Assembly (NCBI GenBank): GCA_945862245.1
Contig: CAMAXN010000017.1
Span: 1 to 48,540 of the forward strand
Direction: 5' to 3'
DNA: 48,540 nt
DNA from: Prosthecobacter debontii
Lineage (GTDB): Bacteria; Verrucomicrobiota; Verrucomicrobiia; Verrucomicrobiales; Akkermansiaceae
Shown: positions 16,666-26,241 of the stretch, in pieces
Layout of the letters: each line of letters begins with the position of its first letter
Position numbering within the stretch: position 1 is the stretch's first letter
The notes under the pieces: model-generated
What the model was told of the DNA's origin: nothing
Seen by the model: only the letters and a program-made list of their open reading frames with translations
The model's database searches: none
Made by a program: the position numbers and the translations under genes

Positions 16666-18276
16666 ATGAGCGAAACGACGCATGGCACCCCGTTCGAAGC
16701 TCCCGAGTTGGAGGAAGTCGCGCGGCTTTTCCCCAATTACGAGATCCTCGGACTTATCGCGTGCGGAGGCATGGGTGCGGTTTACCACGCGGTGCAGTCG
16801 TCGCTGGAGCGTCCGGTGGCGATCAAGATCCTACCGCGCGACTTCTCCACGGATGCGGAGTTCCGCGCCGGCTTTGAATCCGAGGCGAAGGCGATGGCGA
16901 AATTGAACCATCCGAACCTGATCGGCGTCTATGATTTCGGCGAGGTGGAGGGGCTGCTTTTCATCGCGATGGAGTTTGTGGCAGGGCAATCCCTGCACCA
17001 TGCCTCACACGGATGCCCCTTCGAACATGCGGACGCGGTCCGTCTGGTCATCGATGTCTGCCACGGCCTCGCGCACGCCCATGAGTTCGGCATCCTGCAC
17101 CGGGATATCAAACCTTCCAACATCCTTCTCGACGACCAGATGAACCCGAAAATCGGGGATTTCGGTCTAGCGCGGCCGCTGGAGCGTCAGATCGAAGAGG
17201 GCGAGCAGATTTTTGGGACGCCGGGATATACGGCACCGGAAGTCTTGCGTCCTCCCTTCACGATCGACCAGCGTGCCGACATCTTTTCCGTGGGCGTGAT
17301 GCTCCATGAGCTTCTAACAGGTCATTTGCCGGATGCAGATCCGCGCCCGGCCTCGCAGATCTGTGGTTGCAACCGGCGCCTTGACGTGGTGATCCAGCGC
17401 GCCACCGACCCGAATCCCAACCGCCGCTTCGTAAGCGCAATGGAATTCGCAAAAGAGTTGGAGAAGATCGCCGCTGCGCCGACCCTCACACTAGGGACCG
17501 CTCCTTCACGTGCTCTCTCTCGGCCAAAGCCAGCTTTATCAAGTCCCGCAGCGGCCTCTTCCCTACGTCAGCAAAGTGCATTAGGCCAGCCGAAAACCTT
17601 TGCCAAGGAATCTTCGGGAACCGGCCTCGTCATTTTCCTCATTGTTGGGTTGCTCGGTGCTGTCGCCGCGTATTTCGTGATCAAGGACAGGCAAGGCGAA
17701 GCACCAGCGCCGGTTTCCCCGCCGCCCAAGCCCGCTGTGGCAGTGAATCCGCCCCCGCCTTCGAGCCAAGAGCCTGTGGTGGATGATGCGGAGGAACTCG
17801 ACCCAAAGGATATCCTACGCCGCACCCGCTCATCGATACGCCAGCGGCTTGGTCCATCCCTCGAGAGCCACCGCCTCGACATGAAGGAGAACCTTGCAAA
17901 TTACAAAAAGGCGATGGAAACCGCCTCGGAGGGGCTTTCCTTCAAGGATCGAGAACGCATTAGCGAAGCCCTTTCCGAAAATCTAGGTATCTGGGAAAAA
18001 AGCGGAGACAAGATTCCGAATACCCTTCCCGCCAGCTTCGGGGTGATTGAGAGTGTGGTGAATATCCATGACACTTATGTCGAGAAACAAGCTAAACTTG
18101 AACGCGATCTCGAAAGTGAGATTGCATCACTCGCCGGAGTTTATGTGCTGGAGTTGCAGAACCAGATTGAGCAAATCTCAAAAAACGGGAATGTCCTTGC
18201 AGTCGCCGCCTTGGAGGAAGAGGCCCAGGCCGTGCAGGAGAATGTGCAGCGCTTGCGTGAGATGATAGTCGATTGA
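16666..18276 (+). CDS. Hanks-type Ser/Thr protein kinase, membrane anchored
   Basis: ATG 16666 gives 536 residues. The kinase domain spans about 25-270, with glycine loop CGGMGAVY, VAIK (Lys54), HRDIKPSN (145-152), DFG (165-167) and GYTAPE. All catalytic residues are present, so activity is expected. A Pro-rich linker follows, then one transmembrane helix near 320-339 (LVIFLIVGLLGAVAAYFVI). A Pro-rich segment and a helical, probably coiled-coil C-terminal domain (about 370-536) lie on the outer side. No PASTA or other recognised sensor domain is seen. Such kinases sense envelope signals and phosphorylate FHA partners. An ABC protein with FHA-like segments lies 4.4 kb downstream. It converges with the thioesterase gene, 6 bp apart. 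Confidence 0.93.
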   Translation: MSETTHGTPFEAPELEEVARLFPNYEILGLIACGGMGAVYHAVQSSLERPVAIKILPRDFSTDAEFRAGFESEAKAMAKLNHPNLIGVYDFGEVEGLLFIAMEFVAGQSLHHASHGCPFEHADAVRLVIDVCHGLAHAHEFGILHRDIKPSNILLDDQMNPKIGDFGLARPLERQIEEGEQIFGTPGYTAPEVLRPPFTIDQRADIFSVGVMLHELLTGHLPDADPRPASQICGCNRRLDVVIQRATDPNPNRRFVSAMEFAKELEKIAAAPTLTLGTAPSRALSRPKPALSSPAAASSLRQQSALGQPKTFAKESSGTGLVIFLIVGLLGAVAAYFVIKDRQGEAPAPVSPPPKPAVAVNPPPPSSQEPVVDDAEELDPKDILRRTRSSIRQRLGPSLESHRLDMKENLANYKKAMETASEGLSFKDRERISEALSENLGIWEKSGDKIPNTLPASFGVIESVVNIHDTYVEKQAKLERDLESEIASLAGVYVLELQNQIEQISKNGNVLAVAALEEEAQAVQENVQRLREMIVD

Positions 18277-18282
18277 GGTGGC

Positions 18283-18690
18283 TCAGCCTTTTTCCCCAAA
18301 ACCTTGGGGCAAGCGCTGCGGCTTACCTTCAGGCATTTTCACCAGTGCCAGCGCCTGCCGCGCAGTGACCAGCAGCGCCCCATCCTCCTCGCGGTGCATC
18401 TCGAACTCGCACCAAAACCTGGCTGCGCTCAGCTCCCCGAGCTTGCCCCGTATTTCAATCCAGTCACCGAGCTTCGCCGGCTTTTTGTAATCCACCTCGG
18501 TCCGGATCAGCACAGGGTAGATCCCCATTTCCGACATCCCACGTAAGTCCATGCCCAACGACGCTGCCAGCCTTGTCCGGCAGGTTTCTATCATACGTAG
18601 GTAGGCGAGGTTGTGCACCACGCCGCCGCAATCCGTATCGAAAAACATCACTTCCTCACGCGTCGCCAACTCGTTGATCGCTTCCTGCAT
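18283..18690 (-). CDS. Acyl-CoA thioesterase, YbgC/4-hydroxybenzoyl-CoA type
   Basis: From ATG 18690 the product is 135 residues, the normal length of a single hot-dog domain. The in-frame extension to 18780 is probably not used. The family motif FFDTDCGGVVHNLAYLRMIE is complete, including the catalytic Asp and the Tyr/Asn of the substrate pocket. Members hydrolyse acyl-CoA thioesters. In proteobacteria ybgC is linked to the Tol-Pal cluster, which is not present here. It lies between the kinase gene (convergent, 6 bp) and the pseudo-Lon gene (divergent, 83 bp apart). Confidence 0.88.
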   Translation of the reverse strand: MQEAINELATREEVMFFDTDCGGVVHNLAYLRMIETCRTRLAASLGMDLRGMSEMGIYPVLIRTEVDYKKPAKLGDWIEIRGKLGELSAARFWCEFEMHREEDGALLVTARQALALVKMPEGKPQRLPQGFGEKG

Positions 18691-18773
18691 GCGGCCAGCC
18701 TTGCAGAAAGGTGTGCCTTGTCGCAATATTCTCTTGTCTGACAACGTTGAATTGTGAAGTTGGTTCGTAAAGA

Positions 18774-20834
18774 ATGACAATTACTTCCCGATCATTATTC
18801 TCCACCGTGATTTTCAGCGCACTCACGGGTGTGGTCGGTGTGGCGCCTGCTGAGCAACCGCCCCCGGTCGTTGTGGTTCCGCAACCAAAGCCAACATCAA
18901 AGCCAACCTCTACACCGGCAGAGGACACCGAAGCCATTGCCATCTCCCAGGTGCAGGAGATGGCGGGAAGACTCGCCCGGGAAAAGGAAGTAGAAGGCGC
19001 CGCTACGCTCGCTCCTCCAGTGGTCGCGCCACCGCCTGTCCGCGATTTCACTCCCAGCGATAGGGAAAAGATGAGCCTTCTGAAAGCCAACGGCAGTGCG
19101 GCGCCAACCTTCGTCCCGCCAAGTGAGGCAATGCCGCCTTTCCGCAGGGATAGGCTTCCAATCAATACGGATGCAATGATTTCCCTCTCGCAGATGATGA
19201 TGCTGCTTTCACAGGGAGCCTCGATGGATGAGGCTCCGCAACGCCGCGCCGTTGCGCAAGCGCTTGCCCTCGCCCTTGCCCGCGATCCCGCAAACTCCTA
19301 CGCCCGCGACATTCTTTCCTCCATTGCCGAGAGTAAACGCCTAGGTGATCCGGATCCAGAAAAACTCGACCACGCGAAGACGCAGATATGGAAACTAAAC
19401 GACTGGCTAAGCACACCAGAGGCGGGCAACGATGGCAATTTACTCGCCGACCTTCTCGGTGATACGGCCGCGGCTCTTGACCCTGAGCATCCATCGGCCG
19501 AAGAATGGATTAATTTCGGCGAGCGCGGCAAGTGGGACGGCTGGGTGGATCCGCTCGCCTCTTTCCAAGAGCGCGAGAAGAGCAGCCCACCACCCATTGC
19601 AAACATTGAGGCGAATAAGCCCGATGCGACACCCGATAAAAAACTTTTCTCCGAGCTGAAATCTTCCAGTGGCTCGATCGGAGCGGTTCTCTACGACAAT
19701 CAGCCGAACACCGATTCCTACGTCCTCGGCCGCGTAAACGTGTTTATGCAGGCGACACCTCTGTCCGATAAGAAGGGGGATGAGATAGGAATCCAAAAGT
19801 TGAACATTAAGATAAATTGTAGCGAATCGGTCAGCTTGGAAGTCTTTCAAAAAGTGTCCACTCCCATCATCAAGGCGCTTGCTAAGGTGCATGATGTGAA
19901 CGAGAGCATCTTGCCGAAGGTCGAGATCAGAATCCGTACTGGAAAGGCCGAATCCTATTCCATCCGGCGCAACGACGATGACATGACCGGGCCGGGCTTC
20001 ATTCTCGCTAACGCCGCTCTCACCGGCATCGCTCCCGATGCAATTTTCATGTCCAACCTAGATAGCGAAGGCGAAAAACTGGAACTTCCCGATTTCTTCT
20101 GGAAGAAACTAAACGCGCTCATCGATGATGACGGTGGTAGGTTGGTGGTCCCCGCCGCAGCTGAGGAATATCTCACCGCTCTGTTGGCCATGGAAAAGCC
20201 GGAGTTCTTCATGAAATTCGAGGTGCTACTCGCTTCATCGCCCGAGGAGGCCATCCGGCTTTGCGCGATGAAGCCGGATGCCGAGCTCGCGACCACGCTG
20301 GCTAAGTTCAAGCAGATCAAGGACAAGTCCACTTCCTCCGCTCTCGGCCCGTATCTTGCCAACGTGTACGTCCGCAAGCGCCTAGTTGAGATTTCACAAG
20401 CCGCCCCCTACCACCTTTCCGCAAAGCTACTCGCCATGCAAGGCGCAGGCGCTCATCCCCGCGCCCTCGATAAAAAAATCCTCGCTGTAGAGATCTTTGA
20501 TTCCGTTGATCCGCTCAACGAGTTCTCGGAAATGAATATCTGGGAGCTAAACGAGAAAAAAATCGAAGCCATGGGTGAAGCCCAAGATGAAACCCGCGAG
20601 CGGCTTAACCGCATCGAGCCCTACGCCCACACGCGTGACAGAGAACTTTTTACGAGCGCAGAGGATTTAATCGCCTACCTACGCTCGATGATCCGCATCA
20701 CCCAAGACAGAAGGACGCTATTGGAAAAAGGTAATGAAATCTCCAGAGCCCACCGCGCGTTCCAAGACGCGAACCGCAAAATGCGCCTCAATCTGGCGCT
20801 GATCACTGGAGAATCCCTGCCGAAAAATAATTGA
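18774..20834 (+). CDS. Secreted protein with a degenerate Lon-like (S16) domain
   Basis: The 686-residue protein has an N-terminal signal (SLFSTVIFSALTGVVGVAPA), a Pro-rich linker to about residue 120, and helical segments to about 290. Residues 300-500 resemble the Lon proteolytic domain: GSIGAVLY, strands KLNIKINCSES and KVEIRIRTG, then TGPGFILANAALTG, a DSEGEKLELPDFFWKKLNAL segment, GGRLVVP and ASSPEEAIRLC. The aligned catalytic Ser of GPSAG is Gly408, while the catalytic Lys position (Lys444) is kept. It is therefore probably an inactive, exported relative of Lon. The last 190 residues are charged and helical. This assignment is by eye only. It diverges from the thioesterase gene. Confidence 0.6.
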   Translation: MTITSRSLFSTVIFSALTGVVGVAPAEQPPPVVVVPQPKPTSKPTSTPAEDTEAIAISQVQEMAGRLAREKEVEGAATLAPPVVAPPPVRDFTPSDREKMSLLKANGSAAPTFVPPSEAMPPFRRDRLPINTDAMISLSQMMMLLSQGASMDEAPQRRAVAQALALALARDPANSYARDILSSIAESKRLGDPDPEKLDHAKTQIWKLNDWLSTPEAGNDGNLLADLLGDTAAALDPEHPSAEEWINFGERGKWDGWVDPLASFQEREKSSPPPIANIEANKPDATPDKKLFSELKSSSGSIGAVLYDNQPNTDSYVLGRVNVFMQATPLSDKKGDEIGIQKLNIKINCSESVSLEVFQKVSTPIIKALAKVHDVNESILPKVEIRIRTGKAESYSIRRNDDDMTGPGFILANAALTGIAPDAIFMSNLDSEGEKLELPDFFWKKLNALIDDDGGRLVVPAAAEEYLTALLAMEKPEFFMKFEVLLASSPEEAIRLCAMKPDAELATTLAKFKQIKDKSTSSALGPYLANVYVRKRLVEISQAAPYHLSAKLLAMQGAGAHPRALDKKILAVEIFDSVDPLNEFSEMNIWELNEKKIEAMGEAQDETRERLNRIEPYAHTRDRELFTSAEDLIAYLRSMIRITQDRRTLLEKGNEISRAHRAFQDANRKMRLNLALITGESLPKNN

Positions 20835-20847
20835 TTCCAGCGTTCGC

Positions 20848-21291
20848 TCAAATCCCGGCCGCAGGCTGCTTGCGTAACAGCTTCCTCGGCGTGGCCCAGT
20901 GATCAACGGCGGGATCGACGATGAAATCGCGGGCCAGCGCCTCGCGGCCTAACAGCAGGCGGTTGATCATGCGCTTGCGTGACACGAGGGATACGACCAC
21001 GCGTTTCTCGACCCCTGCCAACCGCAGCTGCGTCTCCACGAAAATCCGGCTTGTTGGAGGACCAGTCGAAGACCGCACTTTTTTTCGCGCAACAATATCC
21101 TCCTCAAGGATGACGAGTTTCTTGTCTTTGCGGTCGAGGCGGACGGTGAAACGCACGCGGTCGCCGGGCAGTTCGGTGATCTCGGCACAGTCAATGGCGC
21201 TGCTGCGCGCACCGGTATCGGCCTTGGCCTTGAGGCGTATGCCCCATTGGGACAACTCCGCCCACTCGCGCCAGCCTATCGTCATACTCAC
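20848..21291 (-). CDS. RimB-type ATP-dependent zinc protease (RimK-associated)
   Basis: The 147-residue protein matches the retropepsin-like RimB/DUF615-associated family: KADTGARSSAI carries the aspartyl motif DTGA, and LLGREALARDFIVDP is the second signature. In Pseudomonas RimA and RimB assist RimK in adding or removing glutamate on ribosomal protein S6. The start is a GTG at 21291, whose codon overlaps the rimK stop (GTGA); an ATG at 21285 is an alternative. The overlap implies coupled translation. It converges on the pseudo-Lon gene with 13 bp between stops. Confidence 0.87.
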   Translation of the reverse strand: MSMTIGWREWAELSQWGIRLKAKADTGARSSAIDCAEITELPGDRVRFTVRLDRKDKKLVILEEDIVARKKVRSSTGPPTSRIFVETQLRLAGVEKRVVVSLVSRKRMINRLLLGREALARDFIVDPAVDHWATPRKLLRKQPAAGI

Positions 21292-22481
21292 GGCTCGCCG
21301 CCTTTCAGTTTGGTAGGCAGCTTTTTTACCTTCCGGCGTTTACGTTTTTTAGCGGGGATGAGGCCTTTCATGTGCTCTCCCCTGCCATAGCAGAGAAGGG
21401 TGTCGTCGGCTTCTAGAACACGGCAGCCCTTGGGGTTGGAAATGACCGTGCCTTTGCGGCGGAGGGTAAGCACCACCACGTCATGCTCACGCAAGCCAGT
21501 CTGCTCGATCGTCATGCCCACATACGAGCTACCGATCGGGATGTGGATATCCGCTACCGAATAGCCACGCGAAACGGTGAGCCGCTGGCGTATGTCTATC
21601 TCGGGGAATTTCACCTGATCGGCGATGTAGTCGATGATCTCGCCGGCGATGTCGAGGCCGGTGGCTCCCTCGATGCCCTCAAGGCCGGGCGAGGAATTCA
21701 CCTCCATGATCTGCGGGCCGTCCTTTCCTTCCAACATATCTACGCCGCAGATGCGCAGGCCCATGATCTGCGCGGCGCGGACGGCGGCTTCCTCGTAGGC
21801 GGGATCAAGCGTGATAGCCTCCGCCTTTCCTCCGCGATGGACATTGGAGCGGAATTCCTGCCCTTGCGCCACACGTCGTATGGCAGCCACCACACAATCA
21901 CCTATCACAAAAGCGCGGACATCCTTACCCTTGCTCTCCGCCACGAATTTCTGGAGCAGCACCTGCTGTTTCGTAGAGTGCAGGGTCTCTACGATGGCGC
22001 GTGCGATCTCAATTTTGTCGGCGAGAATCACACCCACTCCCTGTGTGCCTTCGAGGAGTTTGATGATAACAGGCGCTCCGCCGACGCGCTGCAGGGCGTC
22101 CTCAAGGTCGCGCTTGTCGTCTACGTAGGCGGAGGTAGGGATGCCGACATCGTGGCGGGAAAGGATCTGCAGCGAGCGTAGCTTGTCGCGGGAATTGCTG
22201 ATTCCCGCCGCCGTGTTTGGCGTGAAGACATCCATCTGCTCGAACTGCCGAACGACGGCAGTGCCATATCGCGTGATCGAAGTGCCTATTCTTGGCAGCA
22301 CCGCATCTGGTGTACGCAGGGACTTGCCATGGTAATAAAGCGCCGGATCACCCTGATCGAGGCCAATGGTGAGTCGCTGAGTGTCGAGCACCTCGATCTT
22401 ATGACCGCGCTTCCTCCCCGCATCGATGAGGCGGCGGGTAGAATAGCACTTCGGTGAACAAGAAAGAATAGCTAGCTTCAT
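21288..22481 (-). CDS. rimK: RimK-type glutamate ligase (ATP-grasp) fused to an RCK_C/TrkA-C domain
   Basis: ATG 22481 gives MKLAILSCSPKCYSTRRLID, the RimK N-terminus; a longer start is unlikely. ATP-grasp signatures lie at 137-190 (VIIKLLEGTQGVGV, QKFVAESKGKDVRAFVIG) and 255-270 (QIMEVNSSPGLEGIE). RimK adds glutamate residues to the C-terminus of ribosomal protein S6. Residues 302-376 are an extra RCK_C-like domain (SVADIHIPIGSSYVGMTI, LREHDVVVLTLRRKG, EADDTLLCYG), followed by a Lys/Arg tail. RCK_C domains bind small ligands, c-di-AMP among them, so ligand control of RimK is possible. It runs into rimB by a GTGA overlap. The upstream 230-bp gap contains the palindrome CCCTTAAGGG (22563-22572). 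Confidence 0.88.
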   Translation of the reverse strand: MKLAILSCSPKCYSTRRLIDAGRKRGHKIEVLDTQRLTIGLDQGDPALYYHGKSLRTPDAVLPRIGTSITRYGTAVVRQFEQMDVFTPNTAAGISNSRDKLRSLQILSRHDVGIPTSAYVDDKRDLEDALQRVGGAPVIIKLLEGTQGVGVILADKIEIARAIVETLHSTKQQVLLQKFVAESKGKDVRAFVIGDCVVAAIRRVAQGQEFRSNVHRGGKAEAITLDPAYEEAAVRAAQIMGLRICGVDMLEGKDGPQIMEVNSSPGLEGIEGATGLDIAGEIIDYIADQVKFPEIDIRQRLTVSRGYSVADIHIPIGSSYVGMTIEQTGLREHDVVVLTLRRKGTVISNPKGCRVLEADDTLLCYGRGEHMKGLIPAKKRKRRKVKKLPTKLKGGEP

Positions 22482-22713
22482 ACGAGTGGGAAGGTCGTTA
22501 TTCATAAGCCGCGCCAATCGCCGCGTCAAAGCAAAGTCCTTAAATACCGGGAAAGTAAAACTCCCTTAAGGGTGTATCCGCCTTTCTCCATACAAAAATC
22601 CATCATCATAAATCACCTCGTATCCCGCTAGGATAAATTCTCCAGCTACGCCGAAGCTCACGCCATCATCCCCCGCAAACTGCGCGAAAGGTGGGAATAC
22701 AGATGAGGCTAAT

Positions 22714-25700
22714 TTACGTCACGCTCCGGTTCTGGCTACCAATGACCCACGCAGCTAGCCCGCAGCAACTGAGGCTGACCCCGAGCAGAACCAAGCCGCA
22801 GAACCTCATACTTTCCAGATCCTTATCAAGAAACGATACGGGCTTTTTCAATGCTAGGAAGACCGAGCGAGGTTTCTCGTTGCGATAGTCGTTGCGGAAA
22901 GTTTCCGCTTCGCGGACAAGAAGATCGATGCGATCGTTGACAAAAAACGTGTAGGTAGGCTTCCCGTCGTCGCTATCGGGCCAGATTTTCATGGTGGATA
23001 CCTCGATTGGCGTGCCCTCGTCAACCAAACGACGGATGCGCTTGACAAGCATGCGGGCTTCAAACTCGTTTTGGGCGCCAGAGGCAAGCAGGCTGCGAAG
23101 GCCTTCCTTGACCATCTCGAAGCGCTCGAGGCCGGCTTTATCCAGCTCGGAGCCCTCATCTCGTGTGCGATCGATTTTCCGCTGGAGGCGGATACGTTCG
23201 AGTTCGAAGGGATTGCGCGTGGCCTGCGCGACGAGTATGCCTTCAAAGGCGTATCGCAACGGCATGATACTGGCGGGTACAGGTACGCCGCCGCGCTCGC
23301 GCTCAAGCTTCGCCTCTTCGAAGAGACCACGGTTCATTTCTTTGTAAGGAACCAGCGCCCCAGCGAGGAGCATCTGCGGAACGAGCAGCAGCGGTACGGC
23401 AGTGAGCGCGGCGCGTTCTGTTTTGACAAGGGAAGATACGAGCAGAGCCATGCTAGTGCCGGTCAACGCGGTAAGCATCATCCAGATCCAGTGATAGAGA
23501 AGCATACCCTTTATCTCTAGGAAATGGTTCCCGACAAGCAGGTAGGTGAGGCACTGTAGTCCGCCGATGATGCCGAGAGCCAGAAACTTCGCACTGACAT
23601 ACGAGACGCCACTGGGCTGGCAGTTGCGCTCGCGGCGCAACACCGCGCGATCGCGTAGGATCTCGGTGGCCGAGTTCGTGAGACCAAGGAACATCGCGAC
23701 AGTAACGCTCAGGAACAGGAAGGCCGGAATGTGTAGAGCGGTAGCGAACTCGTATTTGCCCTGCGGAGACGAACGCAGGGTAATGGCGATCAGCGCTGCG
23801 AGGATGGGTGCCTCAAGGAAGGTACTGTAGATCGTGCCACGATTGCGGACTTTCGAAAGCATGGAGCGCCGGAAATGGGTCAGGAAAACGAGAGGCACTG
23901 CGCGCCAGGGACGGCTTGGTGTCGGCGGAATGGGAAGCCTCGCGCCCGCCTCCACCTCACTGAGGCGGGTTAATGGCGGCGCATCCCGCGCCAAAGATTT
24001 TAGCAAGGCAACGCTCTCAAAACGTTCCTGCCAGAAAGTCGGAGGAAAACGGCGCGCAGCGCCGGTATTACCGCTTGCACCAATTACACTGAGCGGAGTT
24101 TCGAGGACATCAAAAACAAAATCTGCACCGAGCGGTATATTGGCTATCATCGAGGGATGCGCAATATCTAGTTCCGCGCAGGCTTCGCGAAAATAGCCTA
24201 CCATGGCAGACGGTGTGCCGAAATAGGTGAGTTTCCCGCCGTTATCAAGCAGCAGCACTTTGTCGAAAAGCCGCAGCACACCCGCGCCCGGCCGGTGCAA
24301 AGAAGCGATCACGATTTTTTCCCGCGCCAGCGCATGTAGGGTTTCTGCGACATGCTCGGAGTCTTTCGAGGAGAGCCCGGAAATGGGCTCGTCGAAAAGA
24401 AATAGCTCAGCGCGACTACCAAGGTCTAGGCCGAGGTTTAGCCGCCCACGCTCACCGCCGGAGATCGTCTTATCGCCGAGCGAGCCGACCTTCCGCCTTG
24501 CGATACTTTGCAGGCCCAGCTCCGCGAGCATGCTATCGACGCGCCGCTCATGCTCAGCAGGCGTAAGTCCCGGGCGGCGTATCATTACGCCGTGCCGCAG
24601 GTGTTCGCGAACTGTTAGCTGCGGGTTGAGCGCCTCTTCCTGCGGCATGTGCGCTATAAAAGGCACGAGCCGTTTACGGCGCTCATAAAGAGAGATACCA
24701 TTGAGATTTATTTGCCCGCGCGTCGGCTTACGCTGGCCAGAAAGCACCGCCAGCAATGTGCTTTTACCGCTGCCGCTGGGGCCAATGATGCATAGCATCT
24801 CACCGCGCCTCACCTCGAAGCTGATCTGATCAAGCGCACGCGCACCTTTGCCAAAATCATGGCTCAGCCCATCCACTTCCAGCGATTCAATCTGCGTCCG
24901 TTCCTCATCGAGGAAGCCCTTGGAAAAGCGACAGCGTATCGCTTGGCTACCAGAAAGCCGGATCAGCGAGCCGTCGCGCAATGTGGCGCGTTGCCTAACA
25001 GGTAGGTCGTCCACCAGCACTGGGCCACCCGCTTCACGGATTTCTAGAAAAGCGCTGGAGCCCTCGCCATTGTAACAGATGAAAAGCACGGTCTTCGGCG
25101 CGAGCTTCGCGCCCAATAACAGATCGCCGCTACTAAGTGCGGTCGCATCATTAGAGACAAGGTATTCTTGTTTCTCGGCGGCGAGGCGGAACCTACGCCC
25201 CGATTGCAACGCACGTTTGCGTAGATCGTTCACCGTAAGGCTGTAGCCTGTCTGCCCGCCGATTCGCTCGTGGTTCAGGCAGGTGACGACGTCTCCTTTT
25301 TTTAAAGTGCCGTTGCTGCCGGCATGGAGTAGCGTATCGGTCAGTACCTCGATCTCCGCGTGCAGGCCGAAGCGCACACGCAGTTCGCTGGTTCGGACAC
25401 GTGTGCGTTCCGCGACCAATCCATCCTCCCCGGATTCTAGATAAAGTCCTGGCATGCTCTCCATTTTGCGCACATCTAGGAAAAACCGTAGGTCTTCGTA
25501 AGTCATCAGCCATCCGGGTATGGCGAGTTCCTGACGTTCCCGGAGACGCATGAATGAACCGGTGCCAAGAGATTTCCCGCGCACCCAGAGTGGCGTGGCG
25601 CCGGTATTGCGCAGCAGGGTCAGATCCCGCGCGCGATAAACACGGAACTCCTGCTCGCCAGCTGCGGGAGGTAGCACGACATCGGCTTGCTTGCCTCCGA

Positions 25701-26241
25701 AAATAAGCTTTTCGAAGGGCAGATCCGCATCTGGGAGATCTCCTTCCTCGCCGCACATCTCGCGGATGATGGACGTTCCCATCTCGGGCTGGCCAAGGCG
25801 GCGCATAAAAATCTCGAAACTGGCGCGGCTGCGCTCAGATCGTCCCGCCGCGTCCACCAGCGTGAAAAGCTGCAAGCCAACGGCGAGCTTGCCCATTTCG
25901 TCAAGACTCTCGCGGAGTTCCGAGGCAAGGCCTTGCATAGGCTTCGGGCTCTCCACAGCGCGGCGCAGCCGCTTCGTCAGCCAAGCATGATCCACCTCGG
26001 GAAAGGCGCTGCGCAGCATATCCAGAATTAGATCCGCCTCGGTCGCGCAGAGCACGTCGTCGAGCGTGGCGAAGGCGGCAAATGCATCCACCAGCGCGCC
26101 CACCTGTCCCTCGGAACGTTTCCCTATCCGTCCGAGCCTCCCCACACCCGGCAGCCAGTCTGGCAGTTTGGGGAGCCAGCCACGCTTGCTACCCACACGC
26201 CCCTCTCCCCCAGGTCTTTTCCATTCTTCTTCGCCGTCCAT
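22714..26241 (-). CDS. FHA-like/ABC transporter fusion (ABCG-type, Rv1747-like)
   Basis: The 1175-residue protein has a TerB-like helical segment at about 45-160, two FHA-like beta regions at about 175-260 and 290-440, and an ABC ATPase domain. Walker A is GPSGSGKST (487-495), the signature ISGGERGR (593-600), Walker B LFLFDEP (613-619). An ABC-2 permease half follows (helices around 800-1000 and a last one near 1155). The layout is that of Mycobacterium Rv1747, an ABC half-transporter with FHA domains controlled by the kinase PknF. The usual FHA phosphothreonine-binding residues are not obvious, so phospho-binding is uncertain. The exported substrate is unknown. Confidence 0.8.
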   Translation of the reverse strand: MDGEEEWKRPGGEGRVGSKRGWLPKLPDWLPGVGRLGRIGKRSEGQVGALVDAFAAFATLDDVLCATEADLILDMLRSAFPEVDHAWLTKRLRRAVESPKPMQGLASELRESLDEMGKLAVGLQLFTLVDAAGRSERSRASFEIFMRRLGQPEMGTSIIREMCGEEGDLPDADLPFEKLIFGGKQADVVLPPAAGEQEFRVYRARDLTLLRNTGATPLWVRGKSLGTGSFMRLRERQELAIPGWLMTYEDLRFFLDVRKMESMPGLYLESGEDGLVAERTRVRTSELRVRFGLHAEIEVLTDTLLHAGSNGTLKKGDVVTCLNHERIGGQTGYSLTVNDLRKRALQSGRRFRLAAEKQEYLVSNDATALSSGDLLLGAKLAPKTVLFICYNGEGSSAFLEIREAGGPVLVDDLPVRQRATLRDGSLIRLSGSQAIRCRFSKGFLDEERTQIESLEVDGLSHDFGKGARALDQISFEVRRGEMLCIIGPSGSGKSTLLAVLSGQRKPTRGQINLNGISLYERRKRLVPFIAHMPQEEALNPQLTVREHLRHGVMIRRPGLTPAEHERRVDSMLAELGLQSIARRKVGSLGDKTISGGERGRLNLGLDLGSRAELFLFDEPISGLSSKDSEHVAETLHALAREKIVIASLHRPGAGVLRLFDKVLLLDNGGKLTYFGTPSAMVGYFREACAELDIAHPSMIANIPLGADFVFDVLETPLSVIGASGNTGAARRFPPTFWQERFESVALLKSLARDAPPLTRLSEVEAGARLPIPPTPSRPWRAVPLVFLTHFRRSMLSKVRNRGTIYSTFLEAPILAALIAITLRSSPQGKYEFATALHIPAFLFLSVTVAMFLGLTNSATEILRDRAVLRRERNCQPSGVSYVSAKFLALGIIGGLQCLTYLLVGNHFLEIKGMLLYHWIWMMLTALTGTSMALLVSSLVKTERAALTAVPLLLVPQMLLAGALVPYKEMNRGLFEEAKLERERGGVPVPASIMPLRYAFEGILVAQATRNPFELERIRLQRKIDRTRDEGSELDKAGLERFEMVKEGLRSLLASGAQNEFEARMLVKRIRRLVDEGTPIEVSTMKIWPDSDDGKPTYTFFVNDRIDLLVREAETFRNDYRNEKPRSVFLALKKPVSFLDKDLESMRFCGLVLLGVSLSCCGLAAWVIGSQNRSVT

